Below the pieces are notes generated by a model. That model was not told where the DNA came from. It did no database searches and worked only from the letters and a program-made list of their open reading frames with translations. Shown one piece after another: positions 1 to 8,064 of a DNA stretch of 55,460 bases (the stretch's first letter is position 1; the number at the start of each line of letters is the position of its first letter). Source of the DNA: Spirochaetota bacterium (GTDB lineage: Bacteria > Spirochaetota > UBA4802 > JAFGJZ01); assembly GCA_029554345.1 (NCBI GenBank), contig JAKPJF010000185.1, positions 1-55,460 of the forward strand, written 5' to 3'. A program made the position numbers and the translations under genes.

Positions 1-1112
1 CCGATTCTTCCGCTGACTTCTTTCAGCTGAGTATTCATCGCTAGAAGTCTGTCTGATATTTTATTGGAAACTTCACGGTTCTGAATAGACTGATTAAGAA
101 ACATTTCTGAAAAAGTCTTAAGAGAATGAGCCTGTGAAATAACATCCGAGGTAAAGGATACCGCCTGATCTGCAAATTCGAGCTGACTCTTTGATTTTTC
201 ATTAACACTTGAAGCCTGTTTCCAAATTGAAACCGCTTTCTGCTTGATGGTGTCTGTCTGATTGTAAAAATTTAAATCGAAAGAAAGGGCATTTTTTGCG
301 CTTTGGATTTCATCCAGTAGTTTTTCAGAAAAAACCCGGACATTATCCGAACCTTCTATCGCCGTTACAGCATCATTATCCATCGTAACAAATCTTGATT
401 TTACATCAAGAAGCATCGACTTCTGACTCTCTATTCTGGATGCGGATTCTTCAGCTTTACGTACAAGTTCCATTACCGAATCTTTCTGGCTTTGAAGAAT
501 TACAGGTATTTCCGAAAAAAGCTCGCTGCCTTTTGTAACATCCGATAAAACGGCCTCATTGTCGTCAATAAGCGACTTTACCCCGTCTGTAAATGGTTGA
601 ACTACTTTAACGATATTTTCAAGATTCTGTGAAATAAAGTTACTCATTTCATTAAGCTTATTGGCAAGAATATCAAAAACACCTGATTTAGAAGAGTATT
701 TACTGGATACAATTGACGCATTTAGAGCCAAAGTAAATATTTTATCCGTATCGCGTTTAATTTCAGCAACAATCATTGTCAAACGCTGAATTTCACGGGC
801 AATACCATTGAGATCATTTTTTATGTTTGTGAGATTGGAAACAACAGAAGTGATTGTATAGTCACTGTCCTTGACATCCTTTATTGTACCTTCAACGTCA
901 CTCGAGCTGTCCGACAGATTCTTTCTGACAACTTCGAAACTTTCTTTTATACTTGAACTGGAGTCAATAACTTTATCAAGTAAAGCCATTGACTCTTCAG
1001 TTAAAGTTTTTCTGATTCTTGAATTTCTATTTACATCCTTTGCCGCCGAAATCGTCTCTTTTGCAAGAGCATCCATCTCGTCAATTCCGGGTTTGATGCC
1101 GCCTATCTCCAT
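1..1112 (-). CDS. Soluble MCP-like signalling protein (C-terminus cut off by window edge)
   Basis: The reading frame is open from the ATG at 1112 to the window edge, giving at least 370 residues with no stop. An AGAGGTG ribosome-binding site lies just upstream of the ATG. There is no signal peptide or membrane helix in the visible part, so the protein is probably cytoplasmic. It is almost entirely heptad-like helix. Near residues 110-150 it has a recognisable but degenerate chemoreceptor hairpin: TLALNASIVSSKYSSKSGVF stands where receptors usually read LLALNAAIEAARAGE. The Glu and Arg residues of the tip are replaced by Ser and Lys. It lies 68 bp downstream of a complete MCP on the same strand, so the two may be co-transcribed. 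Its role is inferred as a chemotaxis-like signal transducer or scaffold. The altered tip makes normal CheA/CheW coupling doubtful. Confidence 0.7.
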   Translation of the reverse strand, partial: MEIGGIKPGIDEMDALAKETISAAKDVNRNSRIRKTLTEESMALLDKVIDSSSSIKESFEVVRKNLSDSSSDVEGTIKDVKDSDYTITSVVSNLTNIKNDLNGIAREIQRLTMIVAEIKRDTDKIFTLALNASIVSSKYSSKSGVFDILANKLNEMSNFISQNLENIVKVVQPFTDGVKSLIDDNEAVLSDVTKGSELFSEIPVILQSQKDSVMELVRKAEESASRIESQKSMLLDVKSRFVTMDNDAVTAIEGSDNVRVFSEKLLDEIQSAKNALSFDLNFYNQTDTIKQKAVSIWKQASSVNEKSKSQLEFADQAVSFTSDVISQAHSLKTFSEMFLNQSIQNREVSNKISDRLLAMNTQLKEVSGRI

Positions 1113-1180
1113 AAACACCTCTGAGCAAACACTCTTTATTTATACAAATACTTTTTGAAATTAGTCAAGCTAATATATTT

Positions 1181-2878
1181 TTATCCCGTAATATCTTTCA
1201 GCGATTCAGCCAGCTTTATAATATCATTGGTCTTTGAATTCAAGTCGTTTATCATACGGTTAAGCGTGTCGCTCAGACCGGCAATTCCTTCAATCTCCCG
1301 GATATGATTGCTGATTGCCTCCCGCATTTCCTCGCCGTGAGCCTTGTTCTTTTCCATCAAAGACTCTGCTCCTATCATATCCTGATATACTTTTTCGCCG
1401 GTTTGGCGGTTATTAACTGCAATTTCACCGTGTTTTACGACCATATTCTGGTATAATGCTGATATTACGACTGTATCCTTGTAATAATTTCTTATACGCC
1501 GCAGACTTTTAACTGCTTCAGAGATATCTTCCCTGCATTTATTTAATACTTCCCAATTATCCGAAACAGATTCAGTGACTCTTTCAAAATATGAGGATAG
1601 AACCTCAGTCTGCGCACTTGACTTTTCAGACAAACGGTTAACACCATCAGCAACAACGGCAAAACCCTTGCCGAATTCACCGGCACGGGAAGCTTCAATT
1701 GAGGCATTCAGCGAAAGCATGCTGGTTTGGTCAGATATCTGTTCAATTTCCTTAATAGCTTCCCGTACAGTGGAAGCCGTATTATTGAGATCGGAAAAAA
1801 TATTTTCTGATGATCCAAGAGATGAATCAACATTTGTAAATTTATTATAAATTTCATCAATTGTTCTGCCCAGTTCCTCCTGCTCGGGAGATAGATCCAG
1901 ATCTTCGAATCTTGGGATTCCCGAAAGACCATCTCCCGTTCGGGAAACATCATCGGCAATCTTCCGGATTTCGGAAATCGTTGATTGAGTAATCGCAAGT
2001 ATACTCTTCCGGTCATTATCCTGTGCATAAATATTTTCGACGACCTTTGAAAGCTTCTGCCATCCGTCTATGGACATCTTAACAAGTTCATCAGACATAT
2101 TTGACAGCTCCGACCCAAGTTTCATCAAATCAAAAATCAAATCTCTTTGATTCTCAAGAACCCTGCGGAGGTGTTCAACCATCGTCACAACGCTCTCTAT
2201 CAGTTCTTTAAATACAACGCTTCCGAACATTGCAGGAACAAGAATAGGAGCAGCCGAACGGATTACAAGAAGAGAACCGGGAATACTTGGAGATATTATT
2301 CCGTAAATTGTAATAAACTGTGCGACAGCAATGGAGAGAAAAGCAAGAACAAGCCTGAACCGGTAGGTTTTTCTGTATTTTACAAGATGATAGATTGAAA
2401 AAAGAAGAATTACTATGAAAAAAACAGAAAAAATCATCTGAAGATAAGATGAAGAAAAAACCATTCCTTCCCTGTATCCGTGAATCCATATTGCCTGAAT
2501 CACACCGTAAACAAAAATCATTGATGCCATTGCGAAACGTATTGCAAAGGCAAATTTTTTCTTATTTGAAACAAAGTTATAAACAAAAGCCCGCGCGAGC
2601 GATAAAACTATTATTGCAAAAACTGAGTTTGTAATAAGCGGAATATATTTCTGTGAAAATTTGATACCGTAAAAAAGGTCCGCTGTCAATGTTGCAGTCG
2701 TCAGAATATTTATCATTGTTATACAGCTTGCCGCAACAAGCTTATAAACAAGATCTTCACGTCTTGTTCTGACATATTCGGCAAGCAGAATATACACCAT
2801 CAGAGAGAAGAGCAAAGTCTGCGTAAAATGAAGCAGAGCTATGCCGGGTTTGTTCTGCAAAAAATTAATTATCTCCAT
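1181..2878 (-). CDS. Methyl-accepting chemotaxis protein with N-terminal seven-helix membrane domain
   Basis: 565 residues. The first 225 or so hold about seven hydrophobic segments (near 10-30, 45-65, 78-100, 110-132, 145-165, 173-195 and 203-225), resembling the seven-helix sensor modules of some histidine kinases and cyclases. There is no periplasmic Cache or four-helix domain. A long coiled coil follows, and residues 376-425 carry the chemoreceptor signalling hairpin (TSMLSLNASIEASRAGEFGK, then GFAVVADGVNRLSEKS), which contacts CheA and CheW. HAMP is not obvious. The ATG at 2878 lies inside the end of the upstream TauE-like gene (10-base overlap), implying coupled translation. A sensor embedded in the membrane could read lipophilic or membrane-state signals, or partner the permease; that is inference. 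Confidence 0.85.
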   Translation of the reverse strand: MEIINFLQNKPGIALLHFTQTLLFSLMVYILLAEYVRTRREDLVYKLVAASCITMINILTTATLTADLFYGIKFSQKYIPLITNSVFAIIVLSLARAFVYNFVSNKKKFAFAIRFAMASMIFVYGVIQAIWIHGYREGMVFSSSYLQMIFSVFFIVILLFSIYHLVKYRKTYRFRLVLAFLSIAVAQFITIYGIISPSIPGSLLVIRSAAPILVPAMFGSVVFKELIESVVTMVEHLRRVLENQRDLIFDLMKLGSELSNMSDELVKMSIDGWQKLSKVVENIYAQDNDRKSILAITQSTISEIRKIADDVSRTGDGLSGIPRFEDLDLSPEQEELGRTIDEIYNKFTNVDSSLGSSENIFSDLNNTASTVREAIKEIEQISDQTSMLSLNASIEASRAGEFGKGFAVVADGVNRLSEKSSAQTEVLSSYFERVTESVSDNWEVLNKCREDISEAVKSLRRIRNYYKDTVVISALYQNMVVKHGEIAVNNRQTGEKVYQDMIGAESLMEKNKAHGEEMREAISNHIREIEGIAGLSDTLNRMINDLNSKTNDIIKLAESLKDITG

Positions 2879-3651
2879 AGTTCAAGCATCCATACCGCGC
2901 CCTTAATGATGTAAAAAATACCTATGATAATAATTGCTATTGAAAAAACAATCTTTAGAATCTTCTCAGGAAGATATCTGGAAATATATGGTCCGATTTG
3001 TCCGCCGATTATCACTCCGGATGCGGCAAAAACCCATATATTAAGCATAATAAGTCCGGCATGAAGATTAAGTATTGTAATAATCCAGTCGCCTGTAGCT
3101 TCAAGAAGTATTGCTGTTGCGTTTGCTCTTCTCGTTTTAATTTTAAGCCCCTTTTCCAAAACAGGCTGACTCAATTCCGCTATTCCTGTGCCGGTTGAGG
3201 CAGAGAAAAAACCTCCGATAGGCGGAATCCACATAAAGGGATAAATATCTTCTATCGGAATATTTTCTTTAGTTCCGTAAGAGTTTCTTATTGCAGAAAA
3301 AAGCTGAAGAAAAGCCAGAAAAATTAAAACCAGACCGAGAATCAGTTTGAGCAGATTTCCGTTTATAATCAGCAAAGCATAATTCCCGAGAACAACTCCA
3401 GGAACAGTAAGCATGATCATAGTAAAACCTATCGGAAGCTCAACCATTTTATACCAGAGATATCTCAATGCACCGCTGGTCATTCCGACAGTTTCCGTTG
3501 CAATTCCAGTTGCAACGGAATTCTGTACAGGAATCTGAAGAACAAGATTATATATCGGCTGAAACAAAACTCCGCCCGAAAAACCTGATGAATTCGCAAG
3601 CACTGCTATTACAACGGCTATGGGAAACATATACCAATATTCTAGACTCAT
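2869..3651 (-). CDS. TauE/SafE-family membrane permease
   Basis: 260 residues with about eight hydrophobic helices arranged as two related halves. The first half has the family pattern NSSGFSGGVLFQPIYNLVL followed by NSVATGIATETVGMTSGALR. The second half has FFSASTGTGIAELSQPVLEK followed by RANATAILLEATGD. This matches the TauE/SafE (formerly UPF0721) family, which exports sulfite, sulfoacetate or related organosulfur anions across the inner membrane. The length is typical. The substrate cannot be read from sequence. The gene lies 12 bases downstream of the HAMP protein gene and overlaps the following MCP gene by 10 bases, so the three are probably one transcript. The pairing with a receptor suggests a transport-sensing module, but this is only inferred from position. 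Confidence 0.85.
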   Translation of the reverse strand: MSLEYWYMFPIAVVIAVLANSSGFSGGVLFQPIYNLVLQIPVQNSVATGIATETVGMTSGALRYLWYKMVELPIGFTMIMLTVPGVVLGNYALLIINGNLLKLILGLVLIFLAFLQLFSAIRNSYGTKENIPIEDIYPFMWIPPIGGFFSASTGTGIAELSQPVLEKGLKIKTRRANATAILLEATGDWIITILNLHAGLIMLNIWVFAASGVIIGGQIGPYISRYLPEKILKIVFSIAIIIIGIFYIIKGAVWMLELWR

Positions 3652-3663
3652 TTCACCTCCGGA

Positions 3664-4479
3664 TTACTCAGCAATATTTTTGTAGTGTGAAAGAGTCTCA
3701 TCAATCTCTTTCTGGGTTATATCGGATGAAATAGAATATGAAGAATAAGTATCCATGAAACTGTGGAGCGACTCGATATCAACACTCATTTTTGAAAGAA
3801 TTTTTTCGACTTCCCTATAAGTTTCAAGCATAGTCTTAAAATCGGATATTTTTAACCGGCGGCTTTCGAGAACATTATCGGAATTTTCTACACCGCTTAA
3901 TGTTGAAAGCTGATTTACCGCAAATGCAAGTTTGACATTATAATTATCCAGTTCTCTGCGCATCTGTTTTATCATGTCCTGAAGACCGATATTCATATCA
4001 TTTACAAGATTTGCCATCTGCCCTATCTCGTCCTCCGAAACAACCGGCGCATGAGCATTTAAATCACCGGAAGCTATTTTCTTCGTTGCGTCAACCAAAA
4101 GCTCCATTGGAACGACAATATCTTTTGTAAACATGTTGAAAGCACCGATTACACACACAGATACTACCAGAAGCATTAAAAGCATTCTGTTTCTCAACTG
4201 GAGAATAGGCTGGTTCGCACTATCTGCATCAAAATTTTTTTCAAGCAATTGAAATTGATCAGGAGAAAGAATATTCCTTGCATGTTCCGTATAGTTTTGC
4301 AGAATTTTTTTCTGAAACACGGGAGAACTCACTTCAAGAATAATCTGAACACTTACTGAAATTGTTACTATAGCTATCAGTATAAAGTATATTGACAGTT
4401 TTTTCTTAAGCCGTGAAGGATTAGCATGCTTTCTTGTTAAGCGGTTCTTCAGAGCATTAAAAGTGATTTTCATCAGCAT
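3664..4479 (-). CDS. HAMP-domain membrane protein with coiled-coil tail and no output domain
   Basis: 271 residues. One membrane helix lies at about 28-50, then a short extracytoplasmic segment of some 60 residues, and a second helix at about 95-115. A HAMP domain follows (near 115-170: DIVVPMELLVDATKKIASGD, then EDEIGQMANLVNDMN). The remaining 100 residues are predicted helix or coiled coil, with no kinase, cyclase, phosphatase or chemoreceptor signature. It looks like the input half of a transducer. It is the first gene of the minus-strand block with the TauE-like permease and the MCP, so it could pass a signal to the MCP through coiled-coil contact. That is inference. The ATG at 4479 is preceded by an AGGAGA-like site. 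Confidence 0.75.
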   Translation of the reverse strand: MLMKITFNALKNRLTRKHANPSRLKKKLSIYFILIAIVTISVSVQIILEVSSPVFQKKILQNYTEHARNILSPDQFQLLEKNFDADSANQPILQLRNRMLLMLLVVSVCVIGAFNMFTKDIVVPMELLVDATKKIASGDLNAHAPVVSEDEIGQMANLVNDMNIGLQDMIKQMRRELDNYNVKLAFAVNQLSTLSGVENSDNVLESRRLKISDFKTMLETYREVEKILSKMSVDIESLHSFMDTYSSYSISSDITQKEIDETLSHYKNIAE

Positions 4480-4612
4480 TCTCCTGTCTCTCAGATTTTA
4501 ACCAGCGATATTTTCAAGGTCAATTATTAATTACAAATGGAAAAAATAATATGCACTTTTACAATAAATCATTTAATTCGCGCCGCTCACCAAAACCGCC
4601 GAAGATTATTTC

Positions 4613-5356
4613 CTATTTCACATTAACAATGAAGCCGTAATGTTTTAAAAGAAACTGAACCGGCTTTCTTAATAAAGCCCATAGTATTATTGCCGAAAAA
4701 ATCAAAGCCAAAGGAAATAAAACGACGGAATAATACATCTTCTGCGGCATAATAATAAAATCAGCGGGAATATTATTACTGTAAAAATAGCCGCTTGTTT
4801 GAATTTTAAGCATTGAAAATTCTGAAAAAGAAACAGATAAAATAATAACAAAAATAATATCTCGCGGCAAATGTGATTTTTCTAAAAACAGAACCGAAAC
4901 AAAAAGATATCTGGCAATATTTATGAAAAAAAACAGTGAAAACGATAATTTGACAGCGGAAATAATCGGACAATAAAAAAATGCCGGAAGCAAAGATAAA
5001 ATAAACACAAACATCCATATCCTGCCGCTTTTTAGGGAATGACGGCGCATTTTCAGAGCAAGAAAAAAAGATACAAACGAGGCAGAAAGAGAAAACAAGA
5101 ATTCATAAGCATAAGAATTAAAATAACTGATGCCTTCAAAAAAATGCGAATAATCTCTCTGTGAAATTACGCGAAAAACATTGCCGGTAAGCCAAAAATC
5201 TTCATCAGAACGGAAAGCTGCAAAAAAAACGGCAACAACAGGGAGAAAATAACACAACACCAGAAAGAAAGGAAGAGTTTTTCTGGCAAAAAAAACAAAA
5301 TCAGAAGCTAAATTTTTCAGGTCACTTTTCAAAATGTCAGTACTCCGATCCTTCAA
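4613..5356 (-). CDS. Unknown multi-spanning membrane protein
   Basis: Up to 247 residues with six or seven hydrophobic helices (near 28-48, 85-102, 115-135, 140-160, 172-190 and 215-235) and a basic C-terminus. I do not recognise the family and see no catalytic motif. The composition is rich in Phe, Ile and Ser. The longest frame starts with TTG at 5356, but that codon lies inside a repeat that looks regulatory. A second TTG at 5332, preceded by GGAG, is an equally possible start and would shorten the protein by 8 residues. The gene is divergent from the TPR gene at 5451 and is separated from the next minus-strand gene by 133 bases that hold no visible feature. Confidence 0.6.
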   Translation of the reverse strand: MKDRSTDILKSDLKNLASDFVFFARKTLPFFLVLCYFLPVVAVFFAAFRSDEDFWLTGNVFRVISQRDYSHFFEGISYFNSYAYEFLFSLSASFVSFFLALKMRRHSLKSGRIWMFVFILSLLPAFFYCPIISAVKLSFSLFFFINIARYLFVSVLFLEKSHLPRDIIFVIILSVSFSEFSMLKIQTSGYFYSNNIPADFIIMPQKMYYSVVLFPLALIFSAIILWALLRKPVQFLLKHYGFIVNVK

Positions 5357-5384
5357 ATGTTAAATCAGAAGGATTATCCTTCAA
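5348..5384. promoter_or_regulatory. Candidate operator: repeated ATCCTTCAA with perfect inverted repeat
   Basis: ATCCTTCAA occurs at 5348-5356 and again at 5376-5384, exactly 28 bases apart on the same strand. The second copy forms the right arm of a perfect 15-base inverted repeat, GAAGGAT-T-ATCCTTC (5368-5382). The cluster lies between two divergent genes, upstream of the TPR promoter and at the start of the membrane protein gene. A dimeric regulator binding site is the simplest reading; no regulator is identified. Confidence 0.35.
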
Positions 5385-5415
5385 GCATTTTTCACATAAT
5401 TGATTTCAAATATCA

Positions 5416-5444
5416 TTGACAAGAATATATCCGGACTATATCTT
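5416..5444 (+). promoter_or_regulatory. Putative sigma-70 promoter for the TPR gene
   Basis: TTGACA at 5416-5421, a 17-base spacer, then TATCTT at 5439-5444. The predicted transcription start falls at about 5451, on the ATG itself. If the promoter is real, the mRNA is leaderless or starts a few bases before the second ATG at 5457. Confidence 0.4.
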
Positions 5445-5450
5445 AAAAAT

Positions 5451-6002
5451 ATGAAGATGACCAAGAAGACAGAAAAAAACGGGACGTATACAGAGAGACT
5501 AAAGCGCATTTTAGATGATGACGTTTCCGATATTGATTCATCAGAAATCCTGAATGCGGCTTATGACAGTCTGGAAGCCGGAGATATTGACGATGCAAGA
5601 GATCTGTTTCTTATCAATATCAACATGGATGGACATTCCGAAGATTCTTTAAATGGTCTCGCGATAGCTCTTTGTGAAAACGGTGAACCAGAAAAAGCTC
5701 TGGTAGTAATAAAAAAAGCTGTAGAGCTTTACGGTGATGACGCTATTACTCTCGCTAACATGGGCACAATTCTCGCCGAAAACGGTAAATTTTCCGAATC
5801 TGTCGAGTATTATGAAAAATCCATTTCAGCTGATCCTTATTCTTCTGAAACTTATCTTGGTCTAATTGATCTTTATGTTATGTTCGGGAATCCCGCCATG
5901 GCATTTCTTTCATGCAAAAGAGCACAGGAAGCGCTGCCGGACGATCCGGACATTAAAGAAACCATGGCTCAAATTTTAATTGAAATCGCCGCTTCACTTT
6001 AA
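5451..6002 (+). CDS. TPR-repeat protein
   Basis: 183 residues from the ATG at 5451. The frame extends back to a TTG at 5400, but that would place the coding region across the promoter, so the internal ATG (or the one at 5457) is preferred. From about residue 40 to the end there are four tetratricopeptide-like helix pairs, with spaced Ala/Gly/Tyr positions (NGLAIALCENGEPEKALVVI and ANMGTILAENGKFSESVEYY are the clearest). There is no signal peptide or membrane helix, so it is cytoplasmic. TPRs serve as protein-binding scaffolds; the partner is unknown. The gene stands alone between a divergent membrane protein gene and the formyltransferase gene. Confidence 0.8.
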   Translation: MKMTKKTEKNGTYTERLKRILDDDVSDIDSSEILNAAYDSLEAGDIDDARDLFLININMDGHSEDSLNGLAIALCENGEPEKALVVIKKAVELYGDDAITLANMGTILAENGKFSESVEYYEKSISADPYSSETYLGLIDLYVMFGNPAMAFLSCKRAQEALPDDPDIKETMAQILIEIAASL

Positions 6003-6081
6003 AAAAAATCTGCGTAAAAATCAAATTATTGACTAATTTGTGCAATAATTCTCAATTGTATCACTTGCATCGGAGAAAACA

Positions 6082-7365
6082 ATGAAAGACATAAAAAGCA
6101 GTTACATGACGGTAATGGATGATCATTTCCCTGACGAAATGTCCATAACATTCGGAAATCAAACACTTAAATACAAAAAGCGCTCATGGAAAATACAGGA
6201 TGAAGGAACACTGATTGAAAAAGGTCTGCGCTATGGAGAAAATCCCGGTCAGGAAGCAGCTCTTTATGAACTGGTTAACGGAAACCTAGTTCTGGGTAAA
6301 TGTGAATTCATCACGCCAGGAAACTCACTCGTATCAGCTATAGACGAAGATTCAATGCTTCAATCAGGCAAGCATCCGGGAAAAACCAACTTTACCGATA
6401 TCGACAACTCACTCAATATATTGAAATATTTTGACCGCCCTACATCCGTAATTGTAAAACACAATAACCCCTGCGGAGTTTCTTCTTCGGATGATATTCT
6501 TGATGCTCTTAAAAAAAGTTATTACGCTGATAGAATTGCAGCCTTCGGCGGATGCGTTGCCCTCAACAAAGCCCTTACCAAGGAATGCGCCGAATTTATA
6601 GCTTCAGAATACTTTGAAGTAGTTGTTGCTCCTGAATTTGAAAACGGAGCCATGGACATTCTTTCAAAGAAAAAAAATCTCAGAATAATAAAAATTTCTG
6701 CGATGGATAATCTTTCTAAATACAAGTCCATGAGATTTGTTGATTTCAAGTCATTGATTGACGGCGGAATTATTGTTCAGCAGTCTCCTATAAACATCAT
6801 CAATTCAAAAAACGATCTAAAAATTGCCGAAACAGAATACAAAGGAACAAAATATTCCATTGAACGCAAACCGGCGGAAAATGAATACAATGACATGATC
6901 TTCGGATGGAATGTTGAACAGGGAGTTACATCAAACTCAGTATTATATGTTAAAAACGAAACAACTGTCGGAATTGGAACAGGCGAACAGGACAGAGTCG
7001 GTGTTGCCGAAATTGCTATCTTTAAGGCATATCAGAAATACTCTGACAAACTATGTTTTGAAAAGTACAAACTTCCTTTTAAAAATCTTGAACTTGCAGT
7101 ATTCGAAGGGAAAGAGTCCGCAGATAAAATTAAAGAAATAATGAATGAGACGAAAGCAGCAAAAGGCGGACTTATCGGTTCAACGATGGTTTCGGATGCT
7201 TTTTTTCCATTCAGAGACGGCGTCGATGTCGCAATAAAAGAAGGAATCTCGGCAATAATTCAGCCGGGCGGTTCTGTAAGGGATTTTGAATCAATTGAGG
7301 CATGCAACAGCGCTGATCCAAAAGTAACGATGGTATATACAGGGCAAAGAGCATTTAAGCATTAA
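6082..7365 (+). CDS. Stand-alone AICAR formyltransferase (PurH-like, no IMP cyclohydrolase domain)
   Basis: 427 residues. The sequence matches the transformylase half of bifunctional PurH, which passes a formyl group from 10-formyl-THF to AICAR in the penultimate step of purine synthesis. Visible signatures are RYGENPGQEAALYE (about 50-63), the catalytic Lys-His followed by NNPCGV (about 120-128), AAFGGCVALN (about 153-162), VGIGTGEQDRV, and the C-terminal SDAFFPFRDGVD and IIQPGGSVRDFE. The N-terminal MGS-like cyclohydrolase domain of about 200 residues is missing: full PurH is near 520 residues. An IMP cyclohydrolase must therefore be encoded elsewhere. A CATCGGAGAA ribosome site precedes the ATG, and a strong hairpin follows the stop. 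It is a single-gene unit. Confidence 0.88.
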   Translation: MKDIKSSYMTVMDDHFPDEMSITFGNQTLKYKKRSWKIQDEGTLIEKGLRYGENPGQEAALYELVNGNLVLGKCEFITPGNSLVSAIDEDSMLQSGKHPGKTNFTDIDNSLNILKYFDRPTSVIVKHNNPCGVSSSDDILDALKKSYYADRIAAFGGCVALNKALTKECAEFIASEYFEVVVAPEFENGAMDILSKKKNLRIIKISAMDNLSKYKSMRFVDFKSLIDGGIIVQQSPINIINSKNDLKIAETEYKGTKYSIERKPAENEYNDMIFGWNVEQGVTSNSVLYVKNETTVGIGTGEQDRVGVAEIAIFKAYQKYSDKLCFEKYKLPFKNLELAVFEGKESADKIKEIMNETKAAKGGLIGSTMVSDAFFPFRDGVDVAIKEGISAIIQPGGSVRDFESIEACNSADPKVTMVYTGQRAFKH

Positions 7366-7366
7366 A

Positions 7367-7390
7367 AAAGGCGGCCGTAAAGCCGCCTTT
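7367..7390. terminator. Bidirectional intrinsic terminator
   Basis: A nine-base perfect stem, AAAGGCGGC (7367-7375) and GCCGCCTTT (7382-7390), with a six-base loop. It lies two bases after the formyltransferase stop and four bases past the ferredoxin stop on the other strand. Poly-T or poly-A flanks both sides, so it can end both convergent transcripts. Confidence 0.85.
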
Positions 7391-7394
7391 AAAC

Positions 7395-7565
7395 TTATGC
7401 TTCTACAATCGCGTCCATCGGACAAACACTTGCGCAAAGCCCGCAGCCAGTGCATGAAGATGCATCAATCTGATAAGAACTAGATCCTTCAGATATAGCT
7501 TCAACCGGACACTCTGATGAACAAGCACCGCAAGATGTACATTTGTCAGTAATTTTGTATGCCAT
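7395..7565 (-). CDS. Small ferredoxin with two [4Fe-4S] clusters
   Basis: 56 residues. The protein begins [20 protein letters not shown] and later reads [16 protein letters not shown]. Two CxxCxxCxxxCP motifs, at residues 9-20 and 38-49, each supply the ligands of a [4Fe-4S] cluster, as in clostridial-type 2[4Fe-4S] ferredoxins of 55-60 residues. It is a soluble cytoplasmic carrier of low-potential electrons. An AAAGGAG ribosome site stands about seven bases before the ATG. The gene is monocistronic and shares its terminator with the convergent formyltransferase gene. A ferredoxin of this type points to anaerobic or facultative metabolism. Confidence 0.93.
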   Translation of the reverse strand: MAYKITDKCTSCGACSSECPVEAISEGSSSYQIDASSCTGCGLCASVCPMDAIVEA

Positions 7566-7653
7566 TGGAATACTCCTTTAAATTATGGTGTTAACAGGCT
7601 ATTTAGAGCTTAATATGAGTCAATAAAAAAAATGAATGCCGGAGTTTCTTAAA

Positions 7654-8064
7654 ATGAAGTTTTTACACAATATTTTCAAATCAAAAAAAGATAATGGCAT
7701 CTGCGCGGAATGTAAAGCCGTTTGCTGTCATCATATAGCGCTTGAAATCGACAAACCGACTTCAAAGGCATCAAAAGATCATATCCGCTGGTATCTTTTA
7801 CATGAAGGAGTTGAAGTATTTATCGACCACTCCGGCTCATGGTTCCTTAAATTCGCTACAAAATGCTCAAAACTTAAAGGCACTATGTGCGGAATCTATT
7901 CATCAAGACCCGACATCTGCAGAAATTATCCTGAGAAAAACCAGTCATGCGAATACGAAGGAGAAGGAGAATATTATAAAAGCATTTTTAAAACAGAAGA
8001 AGAATTTACAAAATACATGGACTCGAAATCATCTAAAAAAAGAAAAACTTCACCGCATCGATAA
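7654..8064 (+). CDS. YkgJ-family cysteine-cluster protein
   Basis: 136 residues from the ATG at 7654, chosen because GGAG sits nine bases upstream. An in-frame ATG at 7636 lacks a ribosome site. The cysteine pattern is that of the YkgJ (CxxCxxxCC) family: CAECKAVCC near residue 18, then KCSKLKGTMCGIYSSRPDIC, and a last Cys in NQSCEYEG. The family is thought to bind Zn or an Fe-S cluster through these cysteines; its function is not settled. The C-terminus is a basic Lys/Ser tail. The last 32 bases overlap the end of the convergent LysE gene. Confidence 0.8.
   Translation: MKFLHNIFKSKKDNGICAECKAVCCHHIALEIDKPTSKASKDHIRWYLLHEGVEVFIDHSGSWFLKFATKCSKLKGTMCGIYSSRPDICRNYPEKNQSCEYEGEGEYYKSIFKTEEEFTKYMDSKSSKKRKTSPHR

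Noticed and set aside
871-1158. 95-residue open frame on the plus strand
   Set aside because: It is antisense to the MCP-like gene, whose protein is clearly coiled-coil coding sequence. No ribosome site or family match.
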